The notes beneath the pieces were generated by a model. It ran no database searches. It was given only the letters and a program-made list of their open reading frames with translations, and was not told the DNA's origin. Positions 37,185 through 46,650 of a stretch of 64,000 bases of DNA are shown piece after piece. The first letter of the stretch is position 1, and the number at the start of each line of letters is the position of its first letter. The stretch covers positions 124,001 to 188,000 of the forward strand of contig JACNMN010000003.1 of the NCBI GenBank assembly GCA_020622165.1, in the 5' to 3' direction. A program made the translations under genes and the position numbers. This DNA is from Boseongicola sp. H5 (GTDB lineage: Bacteria > Pseudomonadota > Alphaproteobacteria > Rhodobacterales > Rhodobacteraceae).

Positions 37185-37778
37185 CTAGTTGCCGGTCGTT
37201 TCGGGGGCGGCCGGTTCGTCGGTTGCGGGCTCGGTGGCGTTGATCAACTCTTCGTACCGGTCGAGAATCCAGGCCGGTGCGTTGCTGGGGATCTGCGCCT
37301 CGATCCGGTCCTGAAGCTGGCCGAAGATCTGGGCGGTGCGGCTGTCATCGACCATCGACACCGCCTGATCGCCCGACACCCGGTCATAGACGATCAGCGC
37401 CACCACGATCAGCAGAATGCCCCGCGCAACCCCGAAGAGAAAGCCCAGACCGGCATCGAGCCCCCCCAGCACCGAGCGTTGCACGGCGCTGGCAAATAGC
37501 GGCGTGAAGATCGAGACGATGACGAGCGCGATGGCAAAGACACCCGCGAAGGCGACGATGATCCCAAGTTCGTTGCTGCCGCCGATGAAACTGCCCAGAT
37601 AGGGGATCTCGTCCACCAGCGGAAAGGCAATGGGGGCGAAGATGAAGGCCACGACCGCCGCGATGATCCAGCCGACGATGGCCATGACCTCGCGCACGAA
37701 GCCCCGGGAATAGGCCAGAATCGCGGAAATCACGATGACCCCGGCCACGACGCCGTCGATGATGGTGAAGCCGTCCAT
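37185..37778 (-). CDS. cvpA: CvpA family membrane protein
   Basis: 197 aa with four membrane helices and an acidic Pro/Thr/Glu tail. Opening IIDGVVAGVIVISAILAYSRG and GGLDAGLGFLFGVARG are CvpA hallmarks. E. coli CvpA is needed for colicin V production and envelope homeostasis. Lies between radA and purF; the 58-base gap to radA suggests one transcript. Confidence 0.87.
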   Translation of the reverse strand: MDGFTIIDGVVAGVIVISAILAYSRGFVREVMAIVGWIIAAVVAFIFAPIAFPLVDEIPYLGSFIGGSNELGIIVAFAGVFAIALVIVSIFTPLFASAVQRSVLGGLDAGLGFLFGVARGILLIVVALIVYDRVSGDQAVSMVDDSRTAQIFGQLQDRIEAQIPSNAPAWILDRYEELINATEPATDEPAAPETTGN

Positions 37779-37836
37779 GGCTGCCCTCGTTTCTTTCTGC
37801 GCCCCTGCTGCTGGCGCCGTCCTTGCCCCGGCGCGC

Positions 37837-39201
37837 CTAGGCTGCGCCGAAAATATCGCCCACGAACCGGGTCAGATCGGCCATGGCTTTCAGTTCCATA
37901 CCCGCGCCATCGCCGGTTTTGCACCCCTCGGGCGCTATAGCCTGTGAAAAACCAAGTTTCCGGGCCTCTTTCAACCTGTTTTCCGCCTGCGACACGGGGC
38001 GAAGCGCGCCGGAAAGGCTCAATTCCCCGAATACCACGCAGTTCGGCGGAATCGCGGCATCTTCCCGCGCGGACAAAAGCGCCGCCGCCACGGCCAGATC
38101 GGCGGCCGGTTCCGAGATGCGCATGCCGCCCGCGATGTTCAGATACACATCCAGCCCCTGAAAGGAGATACCGACCCGCGCCTCCAGCACCGCAAGGATC
38201 ATCGACAGCCGCCCGCTGTCCCATCCGACCACCGCGCGACGCGGCTGGCTGAGCGACGAGGGCGCGACGAGGGCCTGGATTTCCACAAGCATGGGACGCG
38301 TGCCCTCGATACCCGCAAAGACGACCGACCCCGGCGCGGGCGTGTCCCTGTCCGACAGGAACAGCGCCGAGGGGTTCGGCACTTCGGCCAGCCCCGCACC
38401 GGTCATTTCGAACACGCCGATTTCGTCGGCGGGGCCGAACCGGTTCTTGACGCTGCGCAGGATGCGGAACTGATGGCCGCGCTCACCCTCGAAATAGAGG
38501 ACGGTGTCGACCATGTGTTCCACCACCCGCGGCCCCGCGATCTGGCCGTCCTTGGTCACATGGCCCACCAGCATCACCGCGACACCGCGTTTCTTGGCGA
38601 ATGTCACCAGTTCATGGGCCGCGGCGCGCACCTGCGACACGCTGCCGGGCGCGCTCTCGACCGTGTCGAGCCACATGGTCTGCACCGAGTCGATGATCGC
38701 GAGATCGGGGCGTTCAGCATCCAGCGTGGTCAGGATGTCGCGCAGGTTGGTTTCGGCGGCAAGCTTGACCGAGGCATCCGCCAGCCCCAACCGCTGCGCC
38801 CGCATGCGAACCTGCGCCGTCGCCTCCTCTCCGGAGACATAGATGACCTTCAGGCCCATGCGCGCGAAGCTGGCGGCGGCCTGCAGCAGAAGCGTGGATT
38901 TGCCGATGCCCGGATCGCCGCCCACCAGACAGGCCGACGCCGCGACAAGCCCGCCGCCAAGCACCCGATCCAGCTCCGCCAGACCGGAGCTTTGGCGGGG
39001 CGGCGGCGTTTCCTCGCTCGTCAGATCGGTCAGGGCCATGGCGCGGCCCTTGACCGCGCCGAGCGATTTTCCGGGCCCGGCACTCAACGGGGCTTCCTCG
39101 GCGATCGTGTTCCACTCGCCGCAATTGTCGCACCGGCCCGACCACTTCTTGTGGACCGAGCCGCAGGCGGAGCAGATGAACTGGGTGACGGGTTTTGCCA
39201 T
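37837..39201 (-). CDS. radA: DNA repair protein RadA
   Basis: 454 aa. Zinc finger Cys10/Cys13/Cys24/Cys27 (FICSACGSVHKKWSGRCDNC), RecA-like core with Walker A GGDPGIGKSTLL, the RadA-specific KNRFG motif (VKNRFGPADEIG), and a C-terminal Lon-like domain. Promotes branch migration during recombination. ATG 39201 puts the zinc finger at the N-terminus; the open frame upstream carries no homologous sequence. Confidence 0.95.
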   Translation of the reverse strand: MAKPVTQFICSACGSVHKKWSGRCDNCGEWNTIAEEAPLSAGPGKSLGAVKGRAMALTDLTSEETPPPRQSSGLAELDRVLGGGLVAASACLVGGDPGIGKSTLLLQAAASFARMGLKVIYVSGEEATAQVRMRAQRLGLADASVKLAAETNLRDILTTLDAERPDLAIIDSVQTMWLDTVESAPGSVSQVRAAAHELVTFAKKRGVAVMLVGHVTKDGQIAGPRVVEHMVDTVLYFEGERGHQFRILRSVKNRFGPADEIGVFEMTGAGLAEVPNPSALFLSDRDTPAPGSVVFAGIEGTRPMLVEIQALVAPSSLSQPRRAVVGWDSGRLSMILAVLEARVGISFQGLDVYLNIAGGMRISEPAADLAVAAALLSAREDAAIPPNCVVFGELSLSGALRPVSQAENRLKEARKLGFSQAIAPEGCKTGDGAGMELKAMADLTRFVGDIFGAA

Positions 39202-39349
39202 GGCGGGTTGGTACCTTGCCCAATGCGGAAAGACCATGGCCCGGATTGCGCCAGCCGTCAGGCGGCACGGACCGGCGGGCCGCCGGGCCTGAATAGCGCT
39301 CAGGACACTGATTTTATTCATGCCGGATCATCTCGACACTGGAAATGAA

Positions 39350-39745
39350 GTGTTCACGATTACGAAGACGTTTACAGGCGCGGTTCCGGGGTGGGGGCCA
39401 GCAGTCAGCGAACAGTTTGCGCAGCTTGTCGGGGCCGCCGGCGCCTTGAGCCGCAGATCCTCCGCCTCTTCTTTCGCAGTGGCCCGGTCATCGGCCGTGG
39501 ACAGTTTTGTCGCTCGGGGCCGGGCGCTGAGCTATGAACTGGGGCTCCTGCCGAAGGCGGCAGCCCACAGGTTGTTGCGGTCTCGTCTCAGTCGCCCGAT
39601 CTGGTCGGCAACGTGTATACATGGTTCGAATTCACCGGATATGAGGCCTCTGGCCGGTCCGACAGTCGCGACTACTCCGGTCGGCGGGCTTGGATCCGAT
39701 CTTCGCACGACGTCGGGCAATCTGCGCTTCGAGATCCGGTTCTAG
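39350..39745 (+). pseudogene. Unknown protein gene broken by two compensating one-base shifts in G runs
   Basis: Frame A starts at GTG 39350 (GGAAAT upstream) and reads VFTITKTFTGAVPGWGPA ... RALSYELG. It then leaves a coherent sequence unless one G is added to the G run in CTGGGGCT (~39540-39544). From there the second frame reads APAEGGSPQVVAVSS ... VYTWFEFTGYEASGRS ... RSSHDVG. Removing one G from GTCGGGCAA (~39713) returns to frame A, ending NLRFEIRF-stop at 39743-39745. The repaired product would be about 131 aa. The stop overlaps that of the convergent PqiA-like gene. No family recognised. Either a decayed gene or homopolymer sequencing error. No other gene was found in the ~540 bases between radA and the PqiA-like gene. 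Confidence 0.6.
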
Positions 39746-40194
39746 GGCGCCCCGTCCGCTGCCAGACGCCTGCCGCTCGCCAGGCTGATCGCCAGCGAGG
39801 CGAGCACGCAGGCCGTGAACAGCCAGAGCCCCCAGGCGGTTTCGATGCGCCCGACGCTGACGCCCTTGGCCAGAACGATGTAGAGCGCGATCAGGAAGAT
39901 ATCCGCCATCGCCAGCTTGCCGAGCATCGTGGTGACGCGCAGCGCCCGACCGGGCAACCGGCCGAGATGGATCAGCGCGATGGCAATCGTCTTGGCCATG
40001 GGCGCGATCAGGGCGAAGATCGTGACCAGAACGGCCAGCAGCTTCTCATCCTCCCAAAGTGCCGCGATACCCGACAGGACGGAGATCTCCTCCAGCCCGA
40101 AGAGCGGCAGCACGCCCGCCCGCATCAGCGGCGCGGTCCAGGAGATGGGGAACAGGATCAACAGCGCCAGATTGGCGACTTGAAGCGCGCGCAT
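39742..40194 (-). CDS. PqiA-like (paraquat-inducible protein A domain) membrane protein
   Basis: 150 aa, four membrane helices, a single PqiA domain: LLILFPISWTAPLMRAG at the start, SVLSGIAALWEDEKLLAVLV, then LIALYIVLAKG. Full-length PqiA carries two such domains plus zinc-binding cysteines, both absent here. PqiA partners MCE-type lipid carriers, so closeness to mlaF/mlaE is suggestive. ATG 40194 is the first Met before the conserved region. Confidence 0.7.
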   Translation of the reverse strand: MRALQVANLALLILFPISWTAPLMRAGVLPLFGLEEISVLSGIAALWEDEKLLAVLVTIFALIAPMAKTIAIALIHLGRLPGRALRVTTMLGKLAMADIFLIALYIVLAKGVSVGRIETAWGLWLFTACVLASLAISLASGRRLAADGAP

Positions 40195-40302
40195 GGAAGG
40201 GCCTTTTGCAACCGGTCTTCTGACGCAGATGACCCGATGCGCCCGGGCAGGCAAGCCTTCGCTGAAAGATCGTGCTTGGGATATCGCCCCGACCGATGTA
40301 AT

Positions 40303-40326
40303 GTTCACCATATGTTCTGATATTAT
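40303..40326. promoter_or_regulatory. Candidate SOS (LexA) box overlapping a promoter
   Basis: GTTC-ACCATAT-GTTC at 40303-40317 is an exact match to the alphaproteobacterial LexA consensus GTTC-N7-GTTC. Four bases later TATTAT (40321-40326) is a good -10, so the box would sit between -35 and -10 of a promoter reading toward the GNAT gene, 113 bases before its start. It also lies 109 bases from the PqiA-like start. Confidence 0.45.
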
Positions 40327-40429
40327 CCTTGCCCCGGGAAGAAGTCTGTGGCTTCGGGCGCGACGCGGTGCCCCCGCCGTGATCGTGCCGGCCTGCGGAC
40401 CGGTGCAGGACCATTGGTGGAGAAGACGG

Positions 40430-41020
40430 ATGCAGACGCGTGACGGAACGCCCGGTGGCCCTTCGATGATCTTTGACATCCGCCCCGCGGATTGGGCCGG
40501 GTTTGCCAGCGTGATGGGCGAAAAGGGTGGCTGCGGCGGGTGCTGGTGCATGTTGTGGCGGCAATCCCGCGCGGAGATGGAGGCGGGCATGGGCGCGGGC
40601 AACCGGGCGGCGATGAAGGCGCTGTTCGCGGAGGGGCCGGGGCCGGGTCTGATCGCCTATCACGACAGTCTGGCCGTGGGCTGGGTGCAGGTCGCCCCGC
40701 GCACGGCGTTCATCCGGCTCGCGCGGTCGCGGGTCCTGCAACCGGTGGATGACAGACCGGTCTGGAGCGTCTCGTGCTTCCTGATCGACAAGCGGTTTCG
40801 CCGCACGGGCCTATCGGTGCAGTTGCTGCGCGCGGCCTGCGGCTTCGCGCAGGCGAGGGGCGCGGATATGCTGGAGGGGTATCCGGTCGACACGCCGAAA
40901 CGGACCTATCCGCCGGTCTATGCCTGGACCGGATTTGCGGGCAGCTTCCGGCGGGCGGGGTTTGTGGAGGTTGCCCGCCGGTCGGAGACGCGGCCGATCA
41001 TGCGCAAGGAATTGATATAG
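40430..41020 (+). CDS. GNAT family N-acetyltransferase
   Basis: 196 aa. N-terminal CGGCWCMLWRQSRAEM is typical of one GNAT subgroup; acetyl-CoA-binding strand-loop SVSCFLIDKRFRRTGLSVQLL (R/Q-x-x-G/A-type loop FRRTGLS) near residue 115; C-terminal AGFVEVARRSETRPIMRKEL. Acetyl acceptor unknown. ATG 40430 has GGTGGAG upstream. A LexA-box-like element precedes it, so DNA-damage induction is possible. Confidence 0.8.
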   Translation: MQTRDGTPGGPSMIFDIRPADWAGFASVMGEKGGCGGCWCMLWRQSRAEMEAGMGAGNRAAMKALFAEGPGPGLIAYHDSLAVGWVQVAPRTAFIRLARSRVLQPVDDRPVWSVSCFLIDKRFRRTGLSVQLLRAACGFAQARGADMLEGYPVDTPKRTYPPVYAWTGFAGSFRRAGFVEVARRSETRPIMRKELI

Positions 41021-41045
41021 CGGGAGATCAAGGGGGCCCGCGCGG

Positions 41046-41414
41046 TCAGCTGAACTGCCGCCGCCAGATCGTGACGCCCGCAACCGCAAGAACCACCAGC
41101 AGCTTGACCGTCTCGAACCGCCAGTTGGCATCCCGCATGTCGTTGAGCGACTGGTGCAGCCCGAACGCCAATCCGGCGGGAAACAGCAGCGCGATGATCA
41201 CCACGACCGAGGGCAGGCCGACCACGGCGCCCGCCATCACCACCACGATCAGGGCGATCATCACCGGCACCAGATTGGCCAGAAGCTCGGTGACCATCGG
41301 AATATGCTGCCGCCTCTCGGCGCGCGCGGCGCGCAGCAGCCACTCCAGCAGCCCGGCCCCCGCATAGACCCACAGGATCGTGGCAATCGCCTCGATGGCG
41401 GCGATAGGGGTCAT
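41046..41414 (-). CDS. Small multi-spanning membrane protein of unknown function
   Basis: 122 aa with four hydrophobic segments (ATILWVYAGAGLLEWLL, NLVPVMIALIVVVMAGAV, VVVIIALLFPAGLAFGL, VKLLVVLAVAGVTIW). ATG 41414 is the first Met before the first helix. It follows mlaF by 70 bases on the same strand and may belong to that transcript. No family recognised. Confidence 0.6.
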   Translation of the reverse strand: MTPIAAIEAIATILWVYAGAGLLEWLLRAARAERRQHIPMVTELLANLVPVMIALIVVVMAGAVVGLPSVVVIIALLFPAGLAFGLHQSLNDMRDANWRFETVKLLVVLAVAGVTIWRRQFS

Positions 41415-41484
41415 CGCTTCGCCGCCTCCGGCAGGGCGGTGCCGAGGGCGGGCGGCGTCCTTTTGGCGCGGCGTTCGGGGGCCA

Positions 41485-42231
41485 TCAGCGCACGGCCTCG
41501 ATCGGGCCGTCGGCCGATCCGGTGATGAACTGATGCAGATAGGGATCGGTCGCATCATCCATCCGCGCCACCGGGCCTTCCCATTTCACCACCCCGTCAT
41601 GCAGCATCGCCACCCGGTCGGCGATGGCGCGCACCGACGACATGTCATGGGTGATGGTCATCGCGGTCGCGCCCATCTCGACCACGATTTCCCGGATCAG
41701 TTCGTTGATGACGCCCGCCATGATCGGATCGAGGCCGGTGGTCGGTTCGTCGAAGAAGATCACATCCGGTTCCGCGGCGATGGCGCGGGCCAGCCCCACG
41801 CGTTTCTGCATGCCTCCCGACAATTCCGAGGGGAAGAGATCCGCCACATCCGGGGTCAGCCCCACCCGCCGCAGTTTTTCGATGGCGATCTCGCGCGCCT
41901 CGGCCATCGGCCGTTTCAGGGAGCCGCGCAGAAGGCGGAAGGCGACATTCTGCCAGACGGCGAGCGAATCGAACAGCGCGCCGCCCTGAAACAGCATCCC
42001 GAAGCGCGCGAGGAACGCATCGCGCTCGGCGGTCAGCACGTCCTCGCCCTCCAGCGTGATGGTGCCGCTGTCATGACGGATCAGGCCAAGGACGCATTTC
42101 AGCAACACGGATTTGCCCGTGCCCGAGCCGCCGATGATCACCATGCTCTGGCCACGTTCGATGGTCAGATCGACGCCGCGCAGCACCCGTTTGGGCCCGA
42201 AGGATTTATGAACGCCCTCAAGTCTGATCAT
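41485..42231 (-). CDS. mlaF: MlaF-like ABC ATPase (lipid transport)
   Basis: 248 aa. Walker A GGSGTGKSVLL (the Ser-Val after GKS is typical of MlaF), signature ELSGGMQKRVGLARA, Walker B IFFDEPTTGLDPIMA. Powers phospholipid transport between the membranes with MlaE. Its ATG overlaps the mlaE stop (ATGA). No MCE-domain mlaD follows; that partner must be encoded elsewhere. Confidence 0.9.
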   Translation of the reverse strand: MIRLEGVHKSFGPKRVLRGVDLTIERGQSMVIIGGSGTGKSVLLKCVLGLIRHDSGTITLEGEDVLTAERDAFLARFGMLFQGGALFDSLAVWQNVAFRLLRGSLKRPMAEAREIAIEKLRRVGLTPDVADLFPSELSGGMQKRVGLARAIAAEPDVIFFDEPTTGLDPIMAGVINELIREIVVEMGATAMTITHDMSSVRAIADRVAMLHDGVVKWEGPVARMDDATDPYLHQFITGSADGPIEAVR

Positions 42232-43010
42232 GCGGTGAAAAACAGCTCCGTCAGCAGGTAGTTCGAGGCCAGGATCAGGATCGAGGCCGAGACGACGGCG
42301 TTGGTGGTGGCGCGCCCCACACCGCGGGCGCCGCGGCCCGAATTCATCCCGTGATAGCAGCCCATCAGCGCCACGATGAAGCCGAAGACGGCCCCCTTTA
42401 CAAGGCCCGAAAGCACATCCCAAAGCTCCAGGAAATCGACCGTGTTGTCGAGATAGGTGGCCGGGTTGAACCCCAGCCGCGAGGTCCCCACCAGATAGCC
42501 GCCGAAGATGCCGATCACGTCGCCCACGGCCACCAGAACCGGCAGGCTGAGCGTGGCGGCCAGCACCCGCGGCGCGGTCAGGTACTTCATCGGATGCGTC
42601 GACAGCGTGACAAGCGCGTCGATCTGCTCGGTCACCTTCATCGTTCCGATTTCGGCCGCGATGGCCGAGGCGACACGACCGGCCACCATCAGGCCGCCCA
42701 GAACCGGCCCCAGTTCGCGGACCATGCCGATGGCCACGATGGAGGGCACCACGGCCTCGGCGTTGAACCGCGCGCCGCCGGCATAGATCTGCAAGGCGAG
42801 CGCGCCGCCGGTGAACAGCGCGGTCAGCCCCACCACCGGCAGGCTGAGCCAGCCGATCTGCAGCAGGGCCTGGGCGAATTCGCGCGGGTAGAAGGGCGGG
42901 CGGACCAGATGGCTGATCGCCTGCGCGGCATAGATCGCGACGCGCCCGATCAAGCCAAGCATTGACAGGGTCGAACGGCCGATCGCCCCAAGCGGAGAAA
43001 GCAGGATCAT
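42228..43010 (-). CDS. mlaE: MlaE-like ABC permease
   Basis: 260 aa, five to six helices. Hallmarks [54 protein letters not shown] and [17 protein letters not shown]-type ending. Inner-membrane part of the phospholipid transporter. Overlaps alr upstream and mlaF downstream by 4 bases each, so the three proteins are translationally coupled. Confidence 0.92.
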   Translation of the reverse strand: MILLSPLGAIGRSTLSMLGLIGRVAIYAAQAISHLVRPPFYPREFAQALLQIGWLSLPVVGLTALFTGGALALQIYAGGARFNAEAVVPSIVAIGMVRELGPVLGGLMVAGRVASAIAAEIGTMKVTEQIDALVTLSTHPMKYLTAPRVLAATLSLPVLVAVGDVIGIFGGYLVGTSRLGFNPATYLDNTVDFLELWDVLSGLVKGAVFGFIVALMGCYHGMNSGRGARGVGRATTNAVVSASILILASNYLLTELFFTA

Positions 43011-44053
43011 GCCGTGGTGCCCCCGGAATACAGGCGGTCATAGCGCGCGCCCAGAGAGGTGAGGATTTCATAGCCGATGGTGCCCGCGGCCTCGGCCAGA
43101 TCGTCGACCGTTTGCGCGGGGCAGAGGATATCGAGGTGATCGGGCATGTCACGGAGGCCGGTCACGTCCACTGTGATCAGGTCCATCGACACGCGGCCCG
43201 CGACCGGGCAGGGCGTGTCGCCCGCGTAAAGCGTGGCCCGGCCGCTCAGCGCGCGGATCAGCCCGTCGGCATAGCCGCCCGACACCGTGGCGATCTTCCG
43301 CGGCGCCGGGGCGGTGTAGGTCGCGGAATAGCCGACCGTTTCGCCGGGCGCGAGATCGCGGACCTGCACCACCGGCAGGGACAGGCGGATCGCGGGGCGG
43401 GCCGCGGCATAGGGCAGCCCGCCATAAAGCCCCACCCCCGGGCGCGTCAGGTCGAAATGATATGCGCGCCCAAGCAGGATGCCGCCCGTCGCAGCAAGGG
43501 AGCGGGGCACGGTGACGCCCTCGGTCATGGCGGTGAAGGCGGCCAGTTGCGCGGCATTCTGCGGATGGGCGGCATCGTCGGCGCAGGCCAGATGGCTCAT
43601 CACAAGCCGCATCGGGCCGGTTTCCAGCCCATCGCGCAGTCCGGCCCAGTCTGCGGCTTCCATCCCCAGCCGGTTCATGCCGGTGTCAAGCTGCACGCCA
43701 TAGGGCGCATCGGGCAGCGCCTTGCGGTGGCGCGCGGCTTGTTCGGCGCTGTTGAGCAGCGGGATCAGCGTGGCGTTGCGGATCGGATCGGTATCGCCCG
43801 CCATATGACCGGAAAAGACGTAGATCTCCGCCGACGGGCCAAGGATGTCGCGCAGATCGGCGCCCTCCCGCGCGGTTGCCACGAAAAAGCTGCGGGCGCC
43901 CGCACCGGCCAGTGCGCGGGCCACCTGCGCCGCGCCCAGCCCATAGCCATCGGCCTTGACCACCGCACCGGTTTCGCCCGCCGACAGGGCATCCAGCGCC
44001 CGCCAGTTGGCGATCACCGCATCCAGATCAATATGAAGCTGCCCGCATGCCAT
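43007..44053 (-). CDS. alr: Alanine racemase
   Basis: 348 aa PLP enzyme making D-alanine for peptidoglycan. PLP-lysine Lys33 in [10 protein letters not shown]; catalytic Tyr in [23 protein letters not shown] near the C-terminus. ATG 44053 (with GAAGAG upstream) is preferred because the conserved sequence begins at residue 6. Coupled to mlaE/mlaF, linking a cell-wall precursor gene with envelope lipid transport. The 121 bases between dnaB and alr show nothing else. Confidence 0.93.
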   Translation of the reverse strand: MACGQLHIDLDAVIANWRALDALSAGETGAVVKADGYGLGAAQVARALAGAGARSFFVATAREGADLRDILGPSAEIYVFSGHMAGDTDPIRNATLIPLLNSAEQAARHRKALPDAPYGVQLDTGMNRLGMEAADWAGLRDGLETGPMRLVMSHLACADDAAHPQNAAQLAAFTAMTEGVTVPRSLAATGGILLGRAYHFDLTRPGVGLYGGLPYAAARPAIRLSLPVVQVRDLAPGETVGYSATYTAPAPRKIATVSGGYADGLIRALSGRATLYAGDTPCPVAGRVSMDLITVDVTGLRDMPDHLDILCPAQTVDDLAEAAGTIGYEILTSLGARYDRLYSGGTTA

Positions 44054-44174
44054 GGGCTCTTCTGTCCGCGTTCCGGGCAGAGGCGTCAAGGCCCATGCGC
44101 CGGCGCGGGCCTTTTCGGGTGCAAGACGCCGCAGGAGGCCTCCCGCCATGAGATGGCCCGCCGCTGCCGGGCGT

Positions 44175-45677
44175 TCAGCGGAACCCGTCGCCTTCGACCG
44201 CCGCCTGCCACGGTTTGACCAGATTGCCGAACCGGGTGAAGCGGCCCTCGAAGCTGAGATCGACCGACCCAACGGGGCCGTGACGCTGCTTGCCGATGAT
44301 CACTTCGGCCTTTCCGTGCAGTTGCTCCATCTCCTGCTGCCATTTGGCCATGGCCTCAAGATTGTCCTCGCCGGGTTTCTCGCGCTCTTTGTAGTATTCG
44401 CCGCGATAGACGAACATCACCACATCTGCATCCTGTTCGATCGACCCGGATTCACGCAGGTCGCTCAGTTGCGGGCGCTTGTCGTCGCGTTGTTCCACCT
44501 GCCGGGAAAGCTGCGACAGGGCGATCACGGGGATGTTCAACTCCTTGGCGACCGCCTTCAGTCCTTGGGTGATCTCCGAGACCTCGTTGACCCGGTTTTC
44601 CGATTTTCCGCCGCCGCGCAGAAGCTGGAGATAATCGACGATCAGAAGATCCAGACCCTGCGGCGAACGTTTCAGCCGCCGGGCGCGGGCGGCCAGCTGG
44701 CTGATCGGCAGGGCGGGCGTGTCGTCGATGTAAAGCGGGCAGCTTTCCAGATCCTGCGCCGCGCGCAGGTAACGCTGGAACTCCTGCTCGTTCAGGTCGC
44801 CCTTGCGGATCAGTTCGGAGGGCACCTCGGCGGCCTCGGACAGCACCCGCTGCGCAAGCTGCGCGGCCGACATCTCCAGCGAGAAGAACCCCACCACGCC
44901 CCCGTCCACCGTACCCTCGGAGCCATCGGGCTTCTGTCCGCGCTTCCACGATTTGGCCACGTTGAAGGCGATGTTGGTGGCCAGCGATGTCTTGCCCATC
45001 GACGGCCGCCCGGCAAGGATCAGCAGGTCGGAATTGTGCAGCCCGCCCAACATCTTGTCCATGTCGACAAGGCCGGTGGAAATGCCGGCCAGCCCGCCGC
45101 CCCGGTTATAGGCGGCATTGGCGATATCGACCGCATCGGTCAGCGCGCGCAGGAAGCTCTGAAAGCCGCGCGAGGTGGTGCCGGAAGAGGCGAGCTTGAA
45201 CAGGTCGGCCTCCGCCTCGACGATCTGCTCATCGGGGGTGGTGTCGTCGCGCACGGTCTGCGCCCGGTCGGCGATGGTGCGGCCCAGATCGATCAGTTCG
45301 CGCCGCAGCGCCAGATCGTGGATCAGCTGCGCGTAGTCGCGCGCGGCGGAGGTGGCGATGGCGGAAAGCTGCAGGCGCAGCAGATATTCCGCGCCGCCCA
45401 GATCCTTCAGCCCCGGGTGATCGGCAAGGAAGTTCTTGAGTGTGGTGGCGTCGGTCTGCAGGCCCTTGGTGATCCGGCTGGCGGCGGTGGCGAAGATCTC
45501 GCCATGCACCGGATCGTAGAAATGATCGGGTTTGACCAGATCGTCGACCCGGTCCAGCACGTCGTTGGAGGACAGGATCGCGCCCAGAAGCTGCTGTTCG
45601 GCCTCAATATTATGGGGCAGCTCGGGCGCGGCATCCAGCGCGGCACCGGTCGGGTTGATGGCCTTCACCTCGTTCAT
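44175..45677 (-). CDS. dnaB: Replicative DNA helicase DnaB
   Basis: 500 aa. N-terminal helical domain ([18 protein letters not shown]), linker, RecA-like motor with Walker [12 protein letters not shown], Walker [13 protein letters not shown] and arginine-rich [17 protein letters not shown]. Hexameric fork helicase. No intein. The 225 bases upstream contain a single DnaA-box-like TGTGGATAG (45771-45779) and a CCGCG...CGCGG palindrome near the pyrE end. Confidence 0.96.
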   Translation of the reverse strand: MNEVKAINPTGAALDAAPELPHNIEAEQQLLGAILSSNDVLDRVDDLVKPDHFYDPVHGEIFATAASRITKGLQTDATTLKNFLADHPGLKDLGGAEYLLRLQLSAIATSAARDYAQLIHDLALRRELIDLGRTIADRAQTVRDDTTPDEQIVEAEADLFKLASSGTTSRGFQSFLRALTDAVDIANAAYNRGGGLAGISTGLVDMDKMLGGLHNSDLLILAGRPSMGKTSLATNIAFNVAKSWKRGQKPDGSEGTVDGGVVGFFSLEMSAAQLAQRVLSEAAEVPSELIRKGDLNEQEFQRYLRAAQDLESCPLYIDDTPALPISQLAARARRLKRSPQGLDLLIVDYLQLLRGGGKSENRVNEVSEITQGLKAVAKELNIPVIALSQLSRQVEQRDDKRPQLSDLRESGSIEQDADVVMFVYRGEYYKEREKPGEDNLEAMAKWQQEMEQLHGKAEVIIGKQRHGPVGSVDLSFEGRFTRFGNLVKPWQAAVEGDGFR

Positions 45678-45902
45678 GACGCTGCCCCTGTTTTTTGCTT
45701 TGGATCGCTGCCCCCGACAGTGGTCACGGGCCTACAGGAGCCGCCGCGCGGGGGTCAATCTGGATATCCCTGTGGATAGCCTGTGGGCCGAAATCAGGGG
45801 CGCATATTGCCTTACTTCGCCTGCCCGCGTCAACATCTGGTGTCTGCCGGCCGGCGGCGTGGCGCAAAGACCACGCCCGCGATTTATTCCCGCGGTCCGG
45901 GA

Positions 45903-46583
45903 TCAGGCGCCGCCACGTGCGGCTTGCCAGGCGTCGGGCGCGGCAAGGAATCGCTCCACCTCGGTCAGCGTGTGCTCGTCGAAATCACCGGCGCGGCGCG
46001 CCTCGGCCACCACATCGGCCCAGGTGCAGAGGTAATGGAGCGCCACACCCTCCGCGGCCAGCGTCGGCACCGTATCGGGAAAGATGTCGTAGAAGAAAAC
46101 CACCGCCGTGTGGTTGCAGCTTGCGCCGGTCTTGCGGATTGCCTCGACGAATTTCAGCTTCGACCCGCCATCGGTCGTCAGATCCTCCACCAGCAGGACC
46201 CGCTCGCCCTCGATCATCTGGCCTTCGATCTGGGCGTCGCGGCCATAGCCTTTGGGCTTCTTGCGCACATAGGTCATCGGCAGCGCCATGCGTTCGGCGA
46301 CAAGCGCGGCGAAGGGGATGCCCGCGGTTTCGCCGCCCGCGATATTATCGAAGGCTTCCAGCCCGGCATTGCGCAGGATCGTGCAGGTCAGGAAATCCAT
46401 CAGCGTGGAGCGGATGCGCGGGTAGGAGATCAGCTTGCGGCAGTCGATATAGGTCGGGGCCTGCTTGCCCGAGGCATGGGTGAAGGGCTCGGTCGCGTTG
46501 AAGTGGACGGCGCGGATATCCAGCAGCATGCGGGCGGTCATCTGCGCCATGTCAGCGGGAGAAAGATAGGTAGCGGGGATCAT
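45903..46583 (-). CDS. pyrE: Orotate phosphoribosyltransferase
   Basis: 226 aa; orotate + PRPP to OMP in pyrimidine synthesis. PRPP-binding loop [15 protein letters not shown], and [14 protein letters not shown], the flexible catalytic loop. Starts at ATG 46583 with AAGGAGACC upstream. Follows pyrC by 67 bases on the same strand. Confidence 0.94.
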   Translation of the reverse strand: MIPATYLSPADMAQMTARMLLDIRAVHFNATEPFTHASGKQAPTYIDCRKLISYPRIRSTLMDFLTCTILRNAGLEAFDNIAGGETAGIPFAALVAERMALPMTYVRKKPKGYGRDAQIEGQMIEGERVLLVEDLTTDGGSKLKFVEAIRKTGASCNHTAVVFFYDIFPDTVPTLAAEGVALHYLCTWADVVAEARRAGDFDEHTLTEVERFLAAPDAWQAARGGA

Positions 46584-46650
46584 CGGCGCGGGTCTCCTTA
46601 GCGGGCCGCGGGATGCCTCCGGCGGCCATGTGTCGAAAGCGAAGGTGCGG

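Noticed and set aside
39544-39564. CTGCCG-AAGG-CGGCAG hairpin as a terminator
   Set aside because: No T run follows and it lies inside the reconstructed coding frame.
39532-39720. 62-codon minus-strand frame opposite the broken gene
   Set aside because: No ribosome site, no family likeness, and the plus strand gives a coherent protein once the two shifts are undone.
45771-45779. DnaA box (TGTGGATAG) upstream of dnaB as part of an origin
   Set aside because: Only one site with 8 of 9 matches, no cluster and no A+T-rich unwinding element; chance is likely.
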